Shown piece by piece: positions 26,329-35,090 of a stretch of DNA of 64,000 bases (position 1 is its first letter; each line of letters opens with the position of its first letter). Position numbers and translations under genes: made by a program. Source of the stretch: Myxococcales bacterium (GTDB taxonomy: Bacteria; Myxococcota_A; Polyangia; Polyangiales; Polyangiaceae); contig JAEUKE010000087.1 of the NCBI GenBank assembly GCA_016794345.1, forward strand, positions 1-64,000, in the 5' to 3' direction. The notes below the pieces were generated by a model. The model did no database searches and was not told the DNA's origin. It worked only from the letters and a program-made list of their open reading frames with translations.

Positions 26329-27846
26329 ATGTTTCGATCTTCGCCGCGCCTTTCTCTCCTCGTCTCCCTCGCCGCCGCGCTCTTCGCCTGCTCCGACGCG
26401 GAGACCGAAGGCGATGACGGCGGGGGTGGGGGCAAGAAGAAGAAGAAGGGCGGAGAAGGGGGAGAAGGCGGCAGCGCGCTCCCCGAGGAGCCCACGACCC
26501 ACTTCGAGGCGGAGGCCGCCACGTTCAGCCTCCCGGTCGGGGGCAAGCACCTCGCCGGCTTCAACGACCTCTCGGGCGAGCCGGGCGACGCCAACGACGT
26601 CGAGTACGGCGCCCAGCGCTGGCGGCTGATCGACCTCGACGGCGACGGCGACCAGGACCTCGTCATCACCGCGAGCGCGGTGCCGCGCGAGGGCTACTAC
26701 TACTGGAGCGAGGTCCCGGGCTACAACGAGGGCGCGCCCACCTGGTACGTCTTCAAGAACAACGGCAGCGGCTTCGACGCCGAGCCCACCGCGTGGTCCG
26801 TCCCCGTCGGCGGACAACACCTGGCAGGCTTCAACGATCTCTCGGGTGAAGCCGGCAACGCCAGCGACGTCACCTACGGCGCCCAGCGCTGGCGAACCAC
26901 CGACATCGACGGCGACGGCCTCCCCGACATCGTCGTGACCTCCAGCGCCGTCCCGCGCGAGGGCTACTACTACTGGGACGAGGTCCCTGGTTACAACGAG
27001 GGCGCGCCCACCTGGTACGTCTTCAAGAACAACGGCAGCGGCTTCGACGCCGAGCCCACCGCCTGGTCCGTTCCGGTCGGAGGCAAGCACCTCGCCGGCT
27101 TCAACGATCTCTCAGGAGAAGCAGGCAGCGCCAGCGACGTCACCTATGGCGCGCAGCGCTGGCGCATGCTCGACGTCGACGGCGACGCGCGGCAGGACAT
27201 CGTGGTGACGGCCAGCGCCGTTCCGCGCGAGGGCTACTACTACTGGGACGAGGTCCCCGGCTACAACGACGGCGCGCCCACCTGGTACGTCTTCAAGAAC
27301 AACGGCAGCGGTTTCGACGCCGACCCCACGGCGTGGTCGGTTCCTGTCGGCGGCCAGCACAAGGCCGGCTTCAACGACGTCGGCGGCGAGCCCGGGAACG
27401 CGGACGATGTGTCCATGGGCGCCCAGCGCTGGAGCGTGATGGACATCAACACCGACGGCCGCCCCGACCTCCTCGTGACGGGCGAGGCCACGCCGCGCGA
27501 GGGCTACTACTATTGGGTCCAAGTCTTCGGCTTCGACGTCGCCCCCCAATGGTGGGTCTACCTCGGCCAGGAGGAGGGCTTCGCGGCGGAGCCGCAGCCC
27601 TGGTCCCTGCCTTTCGGCGGCAAGCACCTCGCAGGCTTCAACGCGCCCGCCGGCGAGCCCGGTGACGCCAACGACGTCGCAATGGGCGACGACCGCTGGC
27701 GTCTGACCGACCTCGACGGCGACAAGCGCCTCGACCTCGTCATCACCGGCGAAGCGACGCCGCGCGAGGGCTACTACTACTGGGTCGAGGTGCTCGGGCT
27801 CCACGAATCGAGCCCCTATTGGCAGATCTACCGCGGCGCGCCCTGA
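26329..27846 (+). CDS. lipoprotein of five 90-residue FG-GAP/Ca-loop repeats
   Basis: A 505-residue predicted lipoprotein (LFAC lipobox at Cys21) with an odd linker rich in Gly and Lys (GGGGGKKKKKGGEGG). From residue ~67 it is five tandem repeats of about 90 residues. Each has PVGG[KQ]H-AGFN, then a calcium-type loop (DLDGDGDQD, DIDGDGLPD, DVDGDARQD, DINTDGRPD, DLDGDKRLD), then PREGYYYW. The D-x-D-G-D loops and the spacing suit FG-GAP/VCBS blades, so a calcium-binding propeller is likely. Repeats 1-4 are close at DNA level; repeat 5 is more diverged. Function unknown, probably surface-exposed adhesion or binding. GGAGG is seven bases from the ATG. Confidence 0.8.
   Translation: MFRSSPRLSLLVSLAAALFACSDAETEGDDGGGGGKKKKKGGEGGEGGSALPEEPTTHFEAEAATFSLPVGGKHLAGFNDLSGEPGDANDVEYGAQRWRLIDLDGDGDQDLVITASAVPREGYYYWSEVPGYNEGAPTWYVFKNNGSGFDAEPTAWSVPVGGQHLAGFNDLSGEAGNASDVTYGAQRWRTTDIDGDGLPDIVVTSSAVPREGYYYWDEVPGYNEGAPTWYVFKNNGSGFDAEPTAWSVPVGGKHLAGFNDLSGEAGSASDVTYGAQRWRMLDVDGDARQDIVVTASAVPREGYYYWDEVPGYNDGAPTWYVFKNNGSGFDADPTAWSVPVGGQHKAGFNDVGGEPGNADDVSMGAQRWSVMDINTDGRPDLLVTGEATPREGYYYWVQVFGFDVAPQWWVYLGQEEGFAAEPQPWSLPFGGKHLAGFNAPAGEPGDANDVAMGDDRWRLTDLDGDKRLDLVITGEATPREGYYYWVEVLGLHESSPYWQIYRGAP
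26527..27843 (+). repeat. five tandem in-frame coding repeats, unit 270 bp
   Basis: The repeated landmark (codons for PVGG[KQ]H) recurs at spacings of 270, 270, 270 and 267 bases. The units encode the 90-residue repeats of the lipoprotein. Long stretches between units 1 to 4 are identical or nearly so, which points to fairly recent duplication or ongoing homogenisation. The last unit is the most diverged. Confidence 0.85.
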
Positions 27847-27899
27847 GCCGATTCGAATCGGGTGGCCGGCGACGCCCCGAGGGGATACGGTCCCCCTCG

Positions 27900-28457
27900 G
27901 TGGAAGAGGAAAGTCGACGTTCCTGGCTCCTCGGTCTCGCAAGCATGGCCTTGGCCAGCTGCACGGGACACGGAGCTACCCTGGAGCCGTGCGCGCCAGT
28001 CAAGCGTTCCAAGCAGCTCACGCTCGACTCTCATTGCAAGGGGGGAGCGCCGTATCGCACCGACGTCGGGTGCGCGCTCGACCCGAACGGAACCGAGAGG
28101 GTCGTCTTCGAGAACCGCCTCACGGGCTTGCTGGAGATCCGGAGCATCCTCCTGGTCGTCGACGACGTGGTCGTCTTCGAATCCTACGACCCGCTGGTGC
28201 TGGAGCGCGAGACGTTCACGCTCGCGACGCTACCGCGCCGCGACTACTCGCTCCGCGTCTACGTCGACACCGTAGGCAGAAGCGCTCCGCTTTGCGGCTA
28301 CAGACACGCCGTTCGCTCATGGCATGAGCGAAGCGCCAAGGAGGGCCCTCTGTTCATCAGGCTTCATGCAAAAAATGGGAAGCCGCTGCACGAGGGTATC
28401 ACGATCCGCTACTTGCTCCCCTCCGGCGAGGTCGACAAGGAGGAGCGCGGCGGCTAG
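27900..28457 (+). CDS. hypothetical small lipoprotein
   Basis: A 185-residue protein that I do not recognise. From the GTG at 27900 it begins with SRRSWLLGLASMALASC, a twin-Arg-containing signal with an ALASC lipobox, so it is probably a lipoprotein. The body has beta strands (ILLVVDDVVVFESYDP, DYSLRVYVDTVG), four Cys residues and the ending IRYLLPSGEVDKEERGG. An AGGGGA stretch ~15 bases upstream could be the ribosome site. The frame is also open to an ATG at 27819, but that would overlap the repeat lipoprotein by 28 bases and bury the signal peptide. Ends 9 bases before the next gene, so it may be co-transcribed. Confidence 0.6.
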   Translation: MEEESRRSWLLGLASMALASCTGHGATLEPCAPVKRSKQLTLDSHCKGGAPYRTDVGCALDPNGTERVVFENRLTGLLEIRSILLVVDDVVVFESYDPLVLERETFTLATLPRRDYSLRVYVDTVGRSAPLCGYRHAVRSWHERSAKEGPLFIRLHAKNGKPLHEGITIRYLLPSGEVDKEERGG

Positions 28458-28466
28458 CGTCGCCGC

Positions 28467-30383
28467 GTGAATTCGCTTCGCGCCGCGCGGCTCTTGCCGC
28501 TCTGCCTCACGCTCGCCTGCTCCGCGTCGCCGCCGCCGACGACGCCACATCACCCAGAGCCGTCCGAGCCGCACCCCCAAGCGGCTCTCCGCGCCCCGCG
28601 GGTCGCGCCCGACGCCATCGAGGCGAGGTTCACCGACCCGGAACGCCGCGCCAAGCTCGCTGCCGCCTTTCCGCGCATCGACGCGATGTTCGCCGAGGAG
28701 CACACCTCGAGCGGGGCGCCGGCGCTTGCGGTCGGGATCGTCGTCGACGGCGAGCTCGCCTTCGCCAAGGGCTACGGCAAGCGCGACGTGGAGCGAGGCG
28801 GCGTGGTCGACGAGCACACCGTTTTTCGCATCGGGTCGATCACGAAGGTCGTCACCGCGCTCGCGGCGCTGAAGCTGGTCGAGGACGGCGTCATCGCGCT
28901 CGACGCTCCGGCCGAGCGCTACCTGCCCGAGCTCGGGGAGCTGGTGTACCCCACGAGCGACGCCCCGCGGATCACGGTGCGCCACCTGATGACGTATTCA
29001 TCGGGGCTGCCCTACGCCGGCACGTTCGACGACTCGAGCACCGTGCGCGAGCCCACCGAGGCGGAGGTCCTCGCGTCGCTCGACGGCTTGCCGCTGCAGC
29101 AAGCGCCCGGGACCAGCGTCCGCTACTCCAACCTGGAGTACGCGGTCCTGGGGCTGCTCGTGGCGCGCCAATCCAAGCTCTCTTTCCGGCGGTACGTCGA
29201 CCAGGCGCTCCTGGAGCCGCTCGGGATGAAGGCGACGAAATGGCGGCGGCCCGACGTTCCGGCGGACCAGCTGGCAACCGCGTACGCAAAGACGGACGGC
29301 AAACCGAAGCCGGTCGACCATTGGCTCCTCGGCGCCGGGGAGGGCTCGGCCGGCCTCTATTCATCGGTGGCCGATATGGCGAAGCTCGCCTCGTTCGAGC
29401 TCGCGGCCTGGCCGGCGCGAACGGCGGCCGAGGTCGGTCCGATCTCCCGCGCGCGCGTCCGCGAGTCGCAGACCGTTGCTTCGTTCTACTCGGCGCTGCT
29501 CCGGCGAGACGGCAGAGGAAACCGCACCGTCTTTTCCTCGGGCGCCGGCTATGGCTGGTGGGTCCACCGGGATTGTCAGCTCGACAACGTGGTCGTGAAA
29601 GACGGCGGCATGGAGGGGTATCGCTCAGCCATGCTCCTCCTGCCCGACCGGGGTGTCGGGGTGGTCGCGCTCGCCAACTTCCCGATGGACCTGACGAGCC
29701 TCACGAAACGTGCAGCCGGCGTGCTCCTGGAGACTGGCGGTCTCAAGCCGCGCGAGGTGGCGCCGTCCGCGGCCTTGATCGAACGAGCGAAGATCGTGAC
29801 CGAGCTCTTGGGCACGTTCGACCCGGAGCGGTTCCGCCAGACCTTCACGAAGGAGTTCTTGGACCAGGTCTCCGAGGCCGAGTTTCGCTCCTGGATGAAG
29901 TGGCAAGCCGACCGGCACGGCTCGTGTCGCTTCGAGCGCTTCGAGCCGAGCCAGTCCCCGCTCGCTGCGCCGTGGCTCGCCACGTGTGACCGCGGCAAGC
30001 GTCGCTTCACGATGCCCTTGGCCGGCCCACATACGCCGCAGTTCGACGCGGTCACGGCGGAGTCGATCTTCGCGCCGCCGCCGGCCCTGCTCGAACGCCT
30101 GTCCGGCGCGATCGCCGGGTACCCGCGCTGGGACGACAAGAAATGCGAGGCCATCGCGAAGGGGAGCTTCGCCTGCAAGGACCTCGTGGCCGCGCTGCGT
30201 GGCGCGGCGCCCAAGGACGCCACCTGCGCGCTCGGCGGTCCGATCCGCGGCGACGGCAGCATGAGCAGCGCCCTCGAGCTGCGCTGCGGTGATCGCGAGC
30301 TCGTGCTGCTGCTGGATCTCGCGGACGGCCGAGTCACGAGCGCGCGCGTCCGCTCCGCGGACGCGCCGACCCGATGTGATTGA
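28467..30383 (+). CDS. class C beta-lactamase-related serine hydrolase lipoprotein
   Basis: A 638-residue lipoprotein (LTLAC, Cys18) with a serine beta-lactamase/D-Ala-D-Ala carboxypeptidase-like domain over about residues 70-420. The active-site S-x-x-K is Ser124-Ile-Thr-Lys127 in FRIGSITKVVTALAAL, and the second motif is Tyr220-Ser-Asn222. The third motif is probably KDGGMEGYRS. Proteins of this type are often esterases or peptidases rather than drug-resistance enzymes. The last ~200 residues form an extra domain (RFERFEPSQ, DLVAALRGAAPKD) with four Cys, longer than the basic family. The GTG start has no strong SD. Its stop codon abuts the stop of the convergent ilvE gene without a gap. Confidence 0.85.
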   Translation: MNSLRAARLLPLCLTLACSASPPPTTPHHPEPSEPHPQAALRAPRVAPDAIEARFTDPERRAKLAAAFPRIDAMFAEEHTSSGAPALAVGIVVDGELAFAKGYGKRDVERGGVVDEHTVFRIGSITKVVTALAALKLVEDGVIALDAPAERYLPELGELVYPTSDAPRITVRHLMTYSSGLPYAGTFDDSSTVREPTEAEVLASLDGLPLQQAPGTSVRYSNLEYAVLGLLVARQSKLSFRRYVDQALLEPLGMKATKWRRPDVPADQLATAYAKTDGKPKPVDHWLLGAGEGSAGLYSSVADMAKLASFELAAWPARTAAEVGPISRARVRESQTVASFYSALLRRDGRGNRTVFSSGAGYGWWVHRDCQLDNVVVKDGGMEGYRSAMLLLPDRGVGVVALANFPMDLTSLTKRAAGVLLETGGLKPREVAPSAALIERAKIVTELLGTFDPERFRQTFTKEFLDQVSEAEFRSWMKWQADRHGSCRFERFEPSQSPLAAPWLATCDRGKRRFTMPLAGPHTPQFDAVTAESIFAPPPALLERLSGAIAGYPRWDDKKCEAIAKGSFACKDLVAALRGAAPKDATCALGGPIRGDGSMSSALELRCGDRELVLLLDLADGRVTSARVRSADAPTRCD

Positions 30384-31490
30384 TCAGAGCTGGGCCGCGG
30401 CGCTGACGCTCGCGCTGCTCACGACCTTCGTGAGCCAGCCGCGCGTGTCGGGCCTGGCGCCGCGCTGGATGCCGGTGATCTCGTTGTAGAACCGGAGCGC
30501 GATCTCGCCGGGCTGGCCATTGCCGATGACGATTTTGTCAGTGCCGGTCGAGAGCTCCCCGACGGGGCTGATGACGGCGGCGGTGCCGGAGCCGAAGACC
30601 TCCTTCAGCGTGCCGTTCTTCTGACCCTCGATGAGCTCCCTCACCGAGACGCGCCGCTCCTCCGCCTTGATGCCGAGGGCGGGCGCGAGCGCGAGGATGG
30701 AGTCGCGCGTGATGCCAGCGAGGATGCTGTCCGAGAGGGGCGGGGTGACGAGCGTGTCGCCGAACACGGCGAAGAGGTTCATCGTCCCCACCTCCTCCAC
30801 GTAGGCGTGCTCCTTCGCGTCGAGCCAGAGCACCTGGTCGAAGCCGGCCTTCTTGGCGCGCACGGAGGCCTGTAGGCTCGCTGCGTAGTTGGCGGCCGCC
30901 TTGACGGCGCCGAGCCCACCACGAGGCGCGCGGCTCTGCTCGGTCTCGATCCAGATGCGCACGGGCTTGAGCGCGTCGCCTCCGTAGTAGGACCCGACCG
31001 GCGACCCGATCAGGAAGAACTTGTACCGAGACGACGGTCGCACCCCGAGGAAGGGCTCGTCTGCGATGAGCGTGGGCCGAAGGTAGAGCGCGGTGCCCTG
31101 CGCCGCCGGTACCCAGCTCTGCTCGACGTTGACGAAGGCCTTCGCGGCCGCGATGAAGTCGGGCGTCTCGAGCGCCGGCATGCAGAGCCGAGGCGCCCCC
31201 TTCCCCATACGTTCGCCGTGGGCGTGGACGCGGAAGAGCTGGATGTCGCCGGCGTCCGTGCGGAAGGCCTTGAGACCTTCGAACAGCGCCTGGCCGTAGT
31301 GCAGGACGCTCGCCGCCGGATCGAGCGTGAAGCCGTGGTACGGCTCGATGCGGGCGTCGTGCCAGCCCTGTTTCTCCGACCAGTCCACCACCAACACGTG
31401 GTCGCTGAAATGCTTGCCGAAGCCGAGCTCGGCGGGAGCGGGGAGAGCCTTCGGGTGGGTGGTTCGGGTCGTGCGGATCTCGAGGGCCAT
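30384..31490 (-). CDS. ilvE: branched-chain amino-acid aminotransferase
   Basis: A PLP-dependent branched-chain amino-acid aminotransferase of the longer BCAT group (368 residues), interconverting Leu/Ile/Val with their 2-oxo acids using glutamate/2-oxoglutarate. The PLP lysine is Lys197 in GGLGAVKAAANYAASLQ, and the EVGTMNLF segment is the substrate-side family motif; HYGQALFEGLKAFR and TRDSILALA are also as expected. It is cytoplasmic. The start is well supported by the family N-terminus. A 10-base inverted repeat lies 41-68 bases upstream and may regulate it. No other branched-chain pathway gene is nearby. Confidence 0.95.
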   Translation of the reverse strand: MALEIRTTRTTHPKALPAPAELGFGKHFSDHVLVVDWSEKQGWHDARIEPYHGFTLDPAASVLHYGQALFEGLKAFRTDAGDIQLFRVHAHGERMGKGAPRLCMPALETPDFIAAAKAFVNVEQSWVPAAQGTALYLRPTLIADEPFLGVRPSSRYKFFLIGSPVGSYYGGDALKPVRIWIETEQSRAPRGGLGAVKAAANYAASLQASVRAKKAGFDQVLWLDAKEHAYVEEVGTMNLFAVFGDTLVTPPLSDSILAGITRDSILALAPALGIKAEERRVSVRELIEGQKNGTLKEVFGSGTAAVISPVGELSTGTDKIVIGNGQPGEIALRFYNEITGIQRGARPDTRGWLTKVVSSASVSAAAQL

Positions 31491-31530
31491 GGCGTCCTCC
31501 GATTCGTACCTTGATGCTTACGCTTAGCTT

Positions 31531-31558
31531 CGAAAAGGCTCAGCCCCAAGCCTTTTCG
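31531..31558 (-). promoter_or_regulatory. inverted repeat upstream of ilvE
   Basis: CGAAAAGGCT and AGCCTTTTCG form a perfect 10-base inverted repeat around an 8-base centre, 41-68 bases before the ilvE start. It could be an operator or a leader hairpin. No T-run follows on the ilvE strand, so a simple terminator is less likely. Confidence 0.45.
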
Positions 31559-31669
31559 GCAGGCACAGCGCGAGGCCGTCCGAAGCGGAAACTTTGACGT
31601 CAAAATATTGCGGTTGTGCCCGGAAATTTCAGCGAAGAAACGTGGGCCCACGCGCCCCGCCGCGCCGCG

Positions 31670-33202
31670 TCAGCGACCGCGGCGGCGCCGGATCCAGCCC
31701 GCGGCGAGCAGGCCGAGCGCGATCCATCCGGTCGTGGTGTCGCTCTTCGATGTGGCTCGCGCGGTGGAGCGGCAGTCACAGCCGCTCGAGGAGCCATCGG
31801 TGGCGTCGCCTCCGGCCCCACCCTGTCCGCCCGAGCCCGTCTGAGAGCCGGACGACCCGCCCGTACCACCCGTCGTTCCGGCGCCCGTCCCGAAGCTCCC
31901 GGTAGAGCCACCGCCCGCACCCCCTTCACCGGTGGTGTCCTCGACACACTCCCCCGCCTGGCAAACCTGGCCGAGCGGGCAGCTCGCGCCGAGGCAGTCG
32001 TCCACGCACTGGCCGGAGGCAGGGTCGCAGTGCTCTCCCGGCGAGCAGGTCACGCCGTCGCAGGCCGCGGCGAGGCATGTCCCGTCGGGCTGGCAGACCT
32101 CGCCCTGCGCGCAGTCGCGGCAAGGGCATTTGTCCAGACAGACGCCCGCGACACACACCTGCTCGGCGTCGCAGACGATCGGCGCGCACGGATTCACGCA
32201 GACGTCGAGCTGGCAGACCTGGCCGTAGGGACAGACGACGTTCTCACACGGGCCGAGGCACTCCCCATCGACGCACTTTTCCCCGGGTGGGCACTCCGTC
32301 ATCACACACTCGGCGTCGACGCAGAGCCCGTCTTCGTTGCAGACCGAGCCCGGCGGGCACTGGAACTCGCCTCCGCTGCACGCCGGTACGCAGTTGCCCT
32401 GGTCGCACACGAAGCCGGGCTGGCAGAGGTCGCCCTCGTCGATCAGGTCGTTGCAGTCGTTGTCGAAGCCGTCGCACGACTCGGTCTGCGGCTGCACGCT
32501 CGGCACGCAGGCGAGCACGCCGCTCTGACACTGGAGGATGCCCGCGGCGCAGACGCCGAGCAGCCCGGTGTCGCAGGGAACACCCCCCCCCGAGCAGGTG
32601 ATGCCCGTGACGAACATCGTCAGATCGTCGAAGTCGTTGTCCCCCCCGGCGAGCAGGTCCTCCCAGGCGAAATAGAAGGCCTTCGCGGTCGCCGTGCTGT
32701 TGTAGGTGATGAGGTGGACGGTGGGGTTTTGCTGGCTGGAGTCGGGGTTGTAGGCCTTCTGGCTGAAGAAGACGTTTTCGTTGGAGGCGGGCGTCGGGCA
32801 ACCCGAGCCGGTGGCCTCGTAGAAGGCGACCTCGCCACCCGTCCAGGCGGGATCGTTCTTGATGTCGAGCACCTTGATGGTGCCGACGGGGTCGTTGCAC
32901 GCGATGAACTCGTGCAGGTCCGCCGCGGTGGGCTTGGTCCCGGTGACGTTGTACCAGCCAAAGGAGTTCTGGTAGCCCGCGTTGCGCTGGAGGACCTCGA
33001 AGGTCAGCTGGCAGCTCGGCGTGAACGTCTCGGGGGTCGTCGCGGCGTCGTTCAGCGCGCTGATCGCCTCGCCGCGCGAATCGAACAGCGCCTGCAGGCT
33101 GGGCCCGACCGGGATGACCGTGCCGTCCGGCTGCTGGAGGGCGAGCGCGACGGCGGGGGTGACGACGAGGAGCACGCCGAAGAAAGCCGACGAGAGCCGC
33201 AT
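31670..33202 (-). CDS. DUF4114, Cys-rich surface protein with MYXO-CTERM-like tail
   Basis: A 510-residue exported protein with a signal peptide (MRLSSAFFGVLLVVTPAVALA). Residues ~60-200 include DUF4114-like YNVTGTK, YFAWEDLLAGGDNDFDDLTMF, a domain typical of bacterial surface and calcium-binding proteins. About 25 Cys follow in EGF- or TIL-like short modules (CPPGEKCVDGECLGPC, CPYGQVCQLDVC, CSPGEHCDPASGQC). After a Gly/Ser linker the C-terminus has GCDC, a hydrophobic GWIALGLLAAGWI and RRRRGR, a MYXO-CTERM-like sorting tail. It is probably attached at the outer surface. It lies 31 bases after the ROK kinase stop on the same strand. Confidence 0.85.
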   Translation of the reverse strand: MRLSSAFFGVLLVVTPAVALALQQPDGTVIPVGPSLQALFDSRGEAISALNDAATTPETFTPSCQLTFEVLQRNAGYQNSFGWYNVTGTKPTAADLHEFIACNDPVGTIKVLDIKNDPAWTGGEVAFYEATGSGCPTPASNENVFFSQKAYNPDSSQQNPTVHLITYNSTATAKAFYFAWEDLLAGGDNDFDDLTMFVTGITCSGGGVPCDTGLLGVCAAGILQCQSGVLACVPSVQPQTESCDGFDNDCNDLIDEGDLCQPGFVCDQGNCVPACSGGEFQCPPGSVCNEDGLCVDAECVMTECPPGEKCVDGECLGPCENVVCPYGQVCQLDVCVNPCAPIVCDAEQVCVAGVCLDKCPCRDCAQGEVCQPDGTCLAAACDGVTCSPGEHCDPASGQCVDDCLGASCPLGQVCQAGECVEDTTGEGGAGGGSTGSFGTGAGTTGGTGGSSGSQTGSGGQGGAGGDATDGSSSGCDCRSTARATSKSDTTTGWIALGLLAAGWIRRRRGR

Positions 33203-33233
33203 GGCCGCATCGTAGCGCTCCGGTGAGCGGAAT

Positions 33234-33920
33234 CTACGGCCAGAGCTTCAGCCCGCCGAGCATGCCGGCCGCGTTGTCGACGATCACGACGTTCGCGCGG
33301 AAGTCGTTCTTGTCGAGCCGGGCCGCGTTCCCTCCGCCCAGGTAGAGCTTGCGGAAGTTGAAGATCGGCTCGAGCTTGTCGACGACCGAGCGGACGCGCT
33401 TGCGCCACTTCTTGCTGCCGATCTCCTTCCGCGCCGCGTCCGAGACGCGGTCCTCGTAGGTCGCCTCGCCGTTGTAGGTGTGGTGGCCCAGCTCGAGGTT
33501 CCAGGCGCACGCCCCGTCCACGTAGAGGCCGCTGCCCATTCCCGTGCCGAGCGTGAGCACCAGCTCCACGCCCCGGCCCTCGATCACGGCGAGCCCGTGA
33601 ACATCCGCGTCGTTCGCGACCTTGGCGGGCCTCCCGAGCCGCTTGGAGATCTCGAACTCGGCTTCGAACCCGCCCCACAGGCCGTCGAGGTTGGGCGCGG
33701 TCTTGACGAGGCCGTCCTGGACGACCCCAGGAAAACCGCACGAAACCCGGTCGAACTCGGTGACGTTCGAGGCAATCTCGAAGATCACCCCCATCACGGG
33801 CTCGGGGGTCGCCGGTCGGGGGGTGTCGATCCGGTAACGTTCCGAGAGCGGCGCGCCGTTTGCGTCGAAGACCGCGCCTTTGATCCCGGTTCCACCCACG
33901 TCGATGCAGAGCGTGCGCAT
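33234..33920 (-). CDS. ROK-family sugar kinase (polyphosphate-glucokinase-like)
   Basis: A 228-residue kinase of the ROK family. The phosphate-1 motif is LCIDVGGTGIKGAVFD at residues 4-19 and the phosphate-2 motif is LVLTLGTGMGSGL; NDADVHGLA matches the ROK catalytic region. Compact size and the conserved-looking KAPNLDG-like TAPNLDG suit the polyphosphate glucokinase subgroup (glucose plus polyphosphate or ATP to glucose-6-phosphate), though a plain glucokinase is possible. It lacks the classical ROK zinc-binding Cys cluster. The start at 33920 gives the family N-terminus; 25 further residues are open upstream. Divergent from the desaturase gene, 73 bases apart. Confidence 0.82.
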   Translation of the reverse strand: MRTLCIDVGGTGIKGAVFDANGAPLSERYRIDTPRPATPEPVMGVIFEIASNVTEFDRVSCGFPGVVQDGLVKTAPNLDGLWGGFEAEFEISKRLGRPAKVANDADVHGLAVIEGRGVELVLTLGTGMGSGLYVDGACAWNLELGHHTYNGEATYEDRVSDAARKEIGSKKWRKRVRSVVDKLEPIFNFRKLYLGGGNAARLDKNDFRANVVIVDNAAGMLGGLKLWP

Positions 33921-33993
33921 GCCGGTTCGCACGGTATCACAGCCTTGTCTTTCCGAACGCGCGTGGACTAAGGTCCGCCCCCGGAGCGGACCC

Positions 33994-34998
33994 ATGGCAG
34001 CAGGAATGAATGACGTCCCCCGGGAGATTCTTCACGAGGCTTACCGGCGAAACCACCTGTACCTCCTGAAGATCCCCTTCCACTTCGGGCTCTGGGCCGC
34101 GGCTGGTGCGGCCATCTGGTACACGATGGACACGCCGTACTGGCTCCCGGTCGGCTTGCTCGCGTCGCTGTTCATCGCGCAGATCGTCCGCGGGCTCGGC
34201 GCCATCGCGCACGACTCGGTGCACGGCACGGTGCTGAAGTCGAAGCTCGGCTCGTACATCATCGGCTTCCTCTGCTGGGCGCCGACAGGGATGAGCTACA
34301 CGATCTACAGCAACTATCACCTGCACCATCACCGGATCACGAACACGTACCCGGACGTCGACAACTTCGTGGTCACCGACTACACGAAGAACCCGACGCT
34401 CGCGAAGATCATCCTGCTCTGCGTCTACTCGTTCGCGTACCCGCTCTATTTCCTCTTCCAGATGTTCCGGTACCGGCGCCGGCTGACGTTCGCCAAGCAG
34501 ATCCGGATGAACGTCGAGCTGCTCGTCTTCTGGGGCGCGGTCTTCGCGGCCGGCTACTACCTGCCGTGGAAGTTCATGCTCTTCTTCTTCGGCGTTCCGT
34601 TCATCCTCGGCTCCATCTTCGCGAGCATCACGTCGCTCATCGAGCACTTCGAGATGGAGCCCGGCGACGACGACGCGTACAGCTCGCGCACCTACGCGAC
34701 GAAGCGGCACTTCCTCAACTTCCTCTGGAACAACGTCAGCTTCCACAACGAGCACCACAAGTACCCCGGCATCCCCTGGTACAACCTGCGCTCGTTCCAC
34801 GAGGCCGCGTTCAAGTATTACGACAAGCCCATCCAGGACGAGTGCTACGAGACGTTCCTGCCCGTCGTGTGGATGTTGTGGAAGCGCATCCTCAAGGTGG
34901 ACATCGCGAAGCTCGAGGCGAAGTACGCGAGCATCGACCGCGAGCAAGAGCGCGAGAAGCAGATGGCGCTCGCCGGCATCTCGCCCGTGAACGCCTGA
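33994..34998 (+). CDS. membrane fatty-acid desaturase
   Basis: A 334-residue integral-membrane di-iron desaturase or hydroxylase. The three histidine boxes are HDSVHG (about residue 72), HLHHHR (about 110) and HNEHHK (about 252). Hydrophobic pairs are seen at about 25-65, 85-105, 140-165 and 180-215. Such enzymes insert a double bond into acyl chains of membrane lipids; the position is unknown. GGAG lies eight bases before the ATG at 33994; a second ATG at 34006 is possible. The open frame back to 33880 overlaps the divergent kinase gene and is unlikely. A terminator-like hairpin follows at 35050. Confidence 0.88.
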   Translation: MAAGMNDVPREILHEAYRRNHLYLLKIPFHFGLWAAAGAAIWYTMDTPYWLPVGLLASLFIAQIVRGLGAIAHDSVHGTVLKSKLGSYIIGFLCWAPTGMSYTIYSNYHLHHHRITNTYPDVDNFVVTDYTKNPTLAKIILLCVYSFAYPLYFLFQMFRYRRRLTFAKQIRMNVELLVFWGAVFAAGYYLPWKFMLFFFGVPFILGSIFASITSLIEHFEMEPGDDDAYSSRTYATKRHFLNFLWNNVSFHNEHHKYPGIPWYNLRSFHEAAFKYYDKPIQDECYETFLPVVWMLWKRILKVDIAKLEAKYASIDREQEREKQMALAGISPVNA

Positions 34999-35049
34999 GC
35001 TCGTCGCTGCATCTCGGTTCCCCGAACCGGCCTTCCCTGAGAAGGATTG

Positions 35050-35072
35050 AGGCCCGGCTTCCCGCCGGGCCT
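35050..35072 (+). terminator. intrinsic terminator-like hairpin after the desaturase gene
   Basis: AGGCCCGGC and GCCGGGCCT form a perfect 9-base stem with a 5-base TTCCC loop, followed by GTTACTTTT. The position, 50 bases behind the desaturase stop and before the next start, suits a Rho-independent terminator. Confidence 0.7.
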
Positions 35073-35090
35073 GTTACTTTTGTGCCGCCC

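Noticed and set aside
26527..27843. CRISPR-like or satellite repeat
   Set aside because: The repeats are in-frame coding units of 270 bases without spacers and encode a coherent protein.
28467..30383. Antibiotic-resistance beta-lactamase
   Set aside because: SxxK and YSN are shared by many esterases and peptidases; the extra domain and lipobox do not suggest a resistance enzyme.
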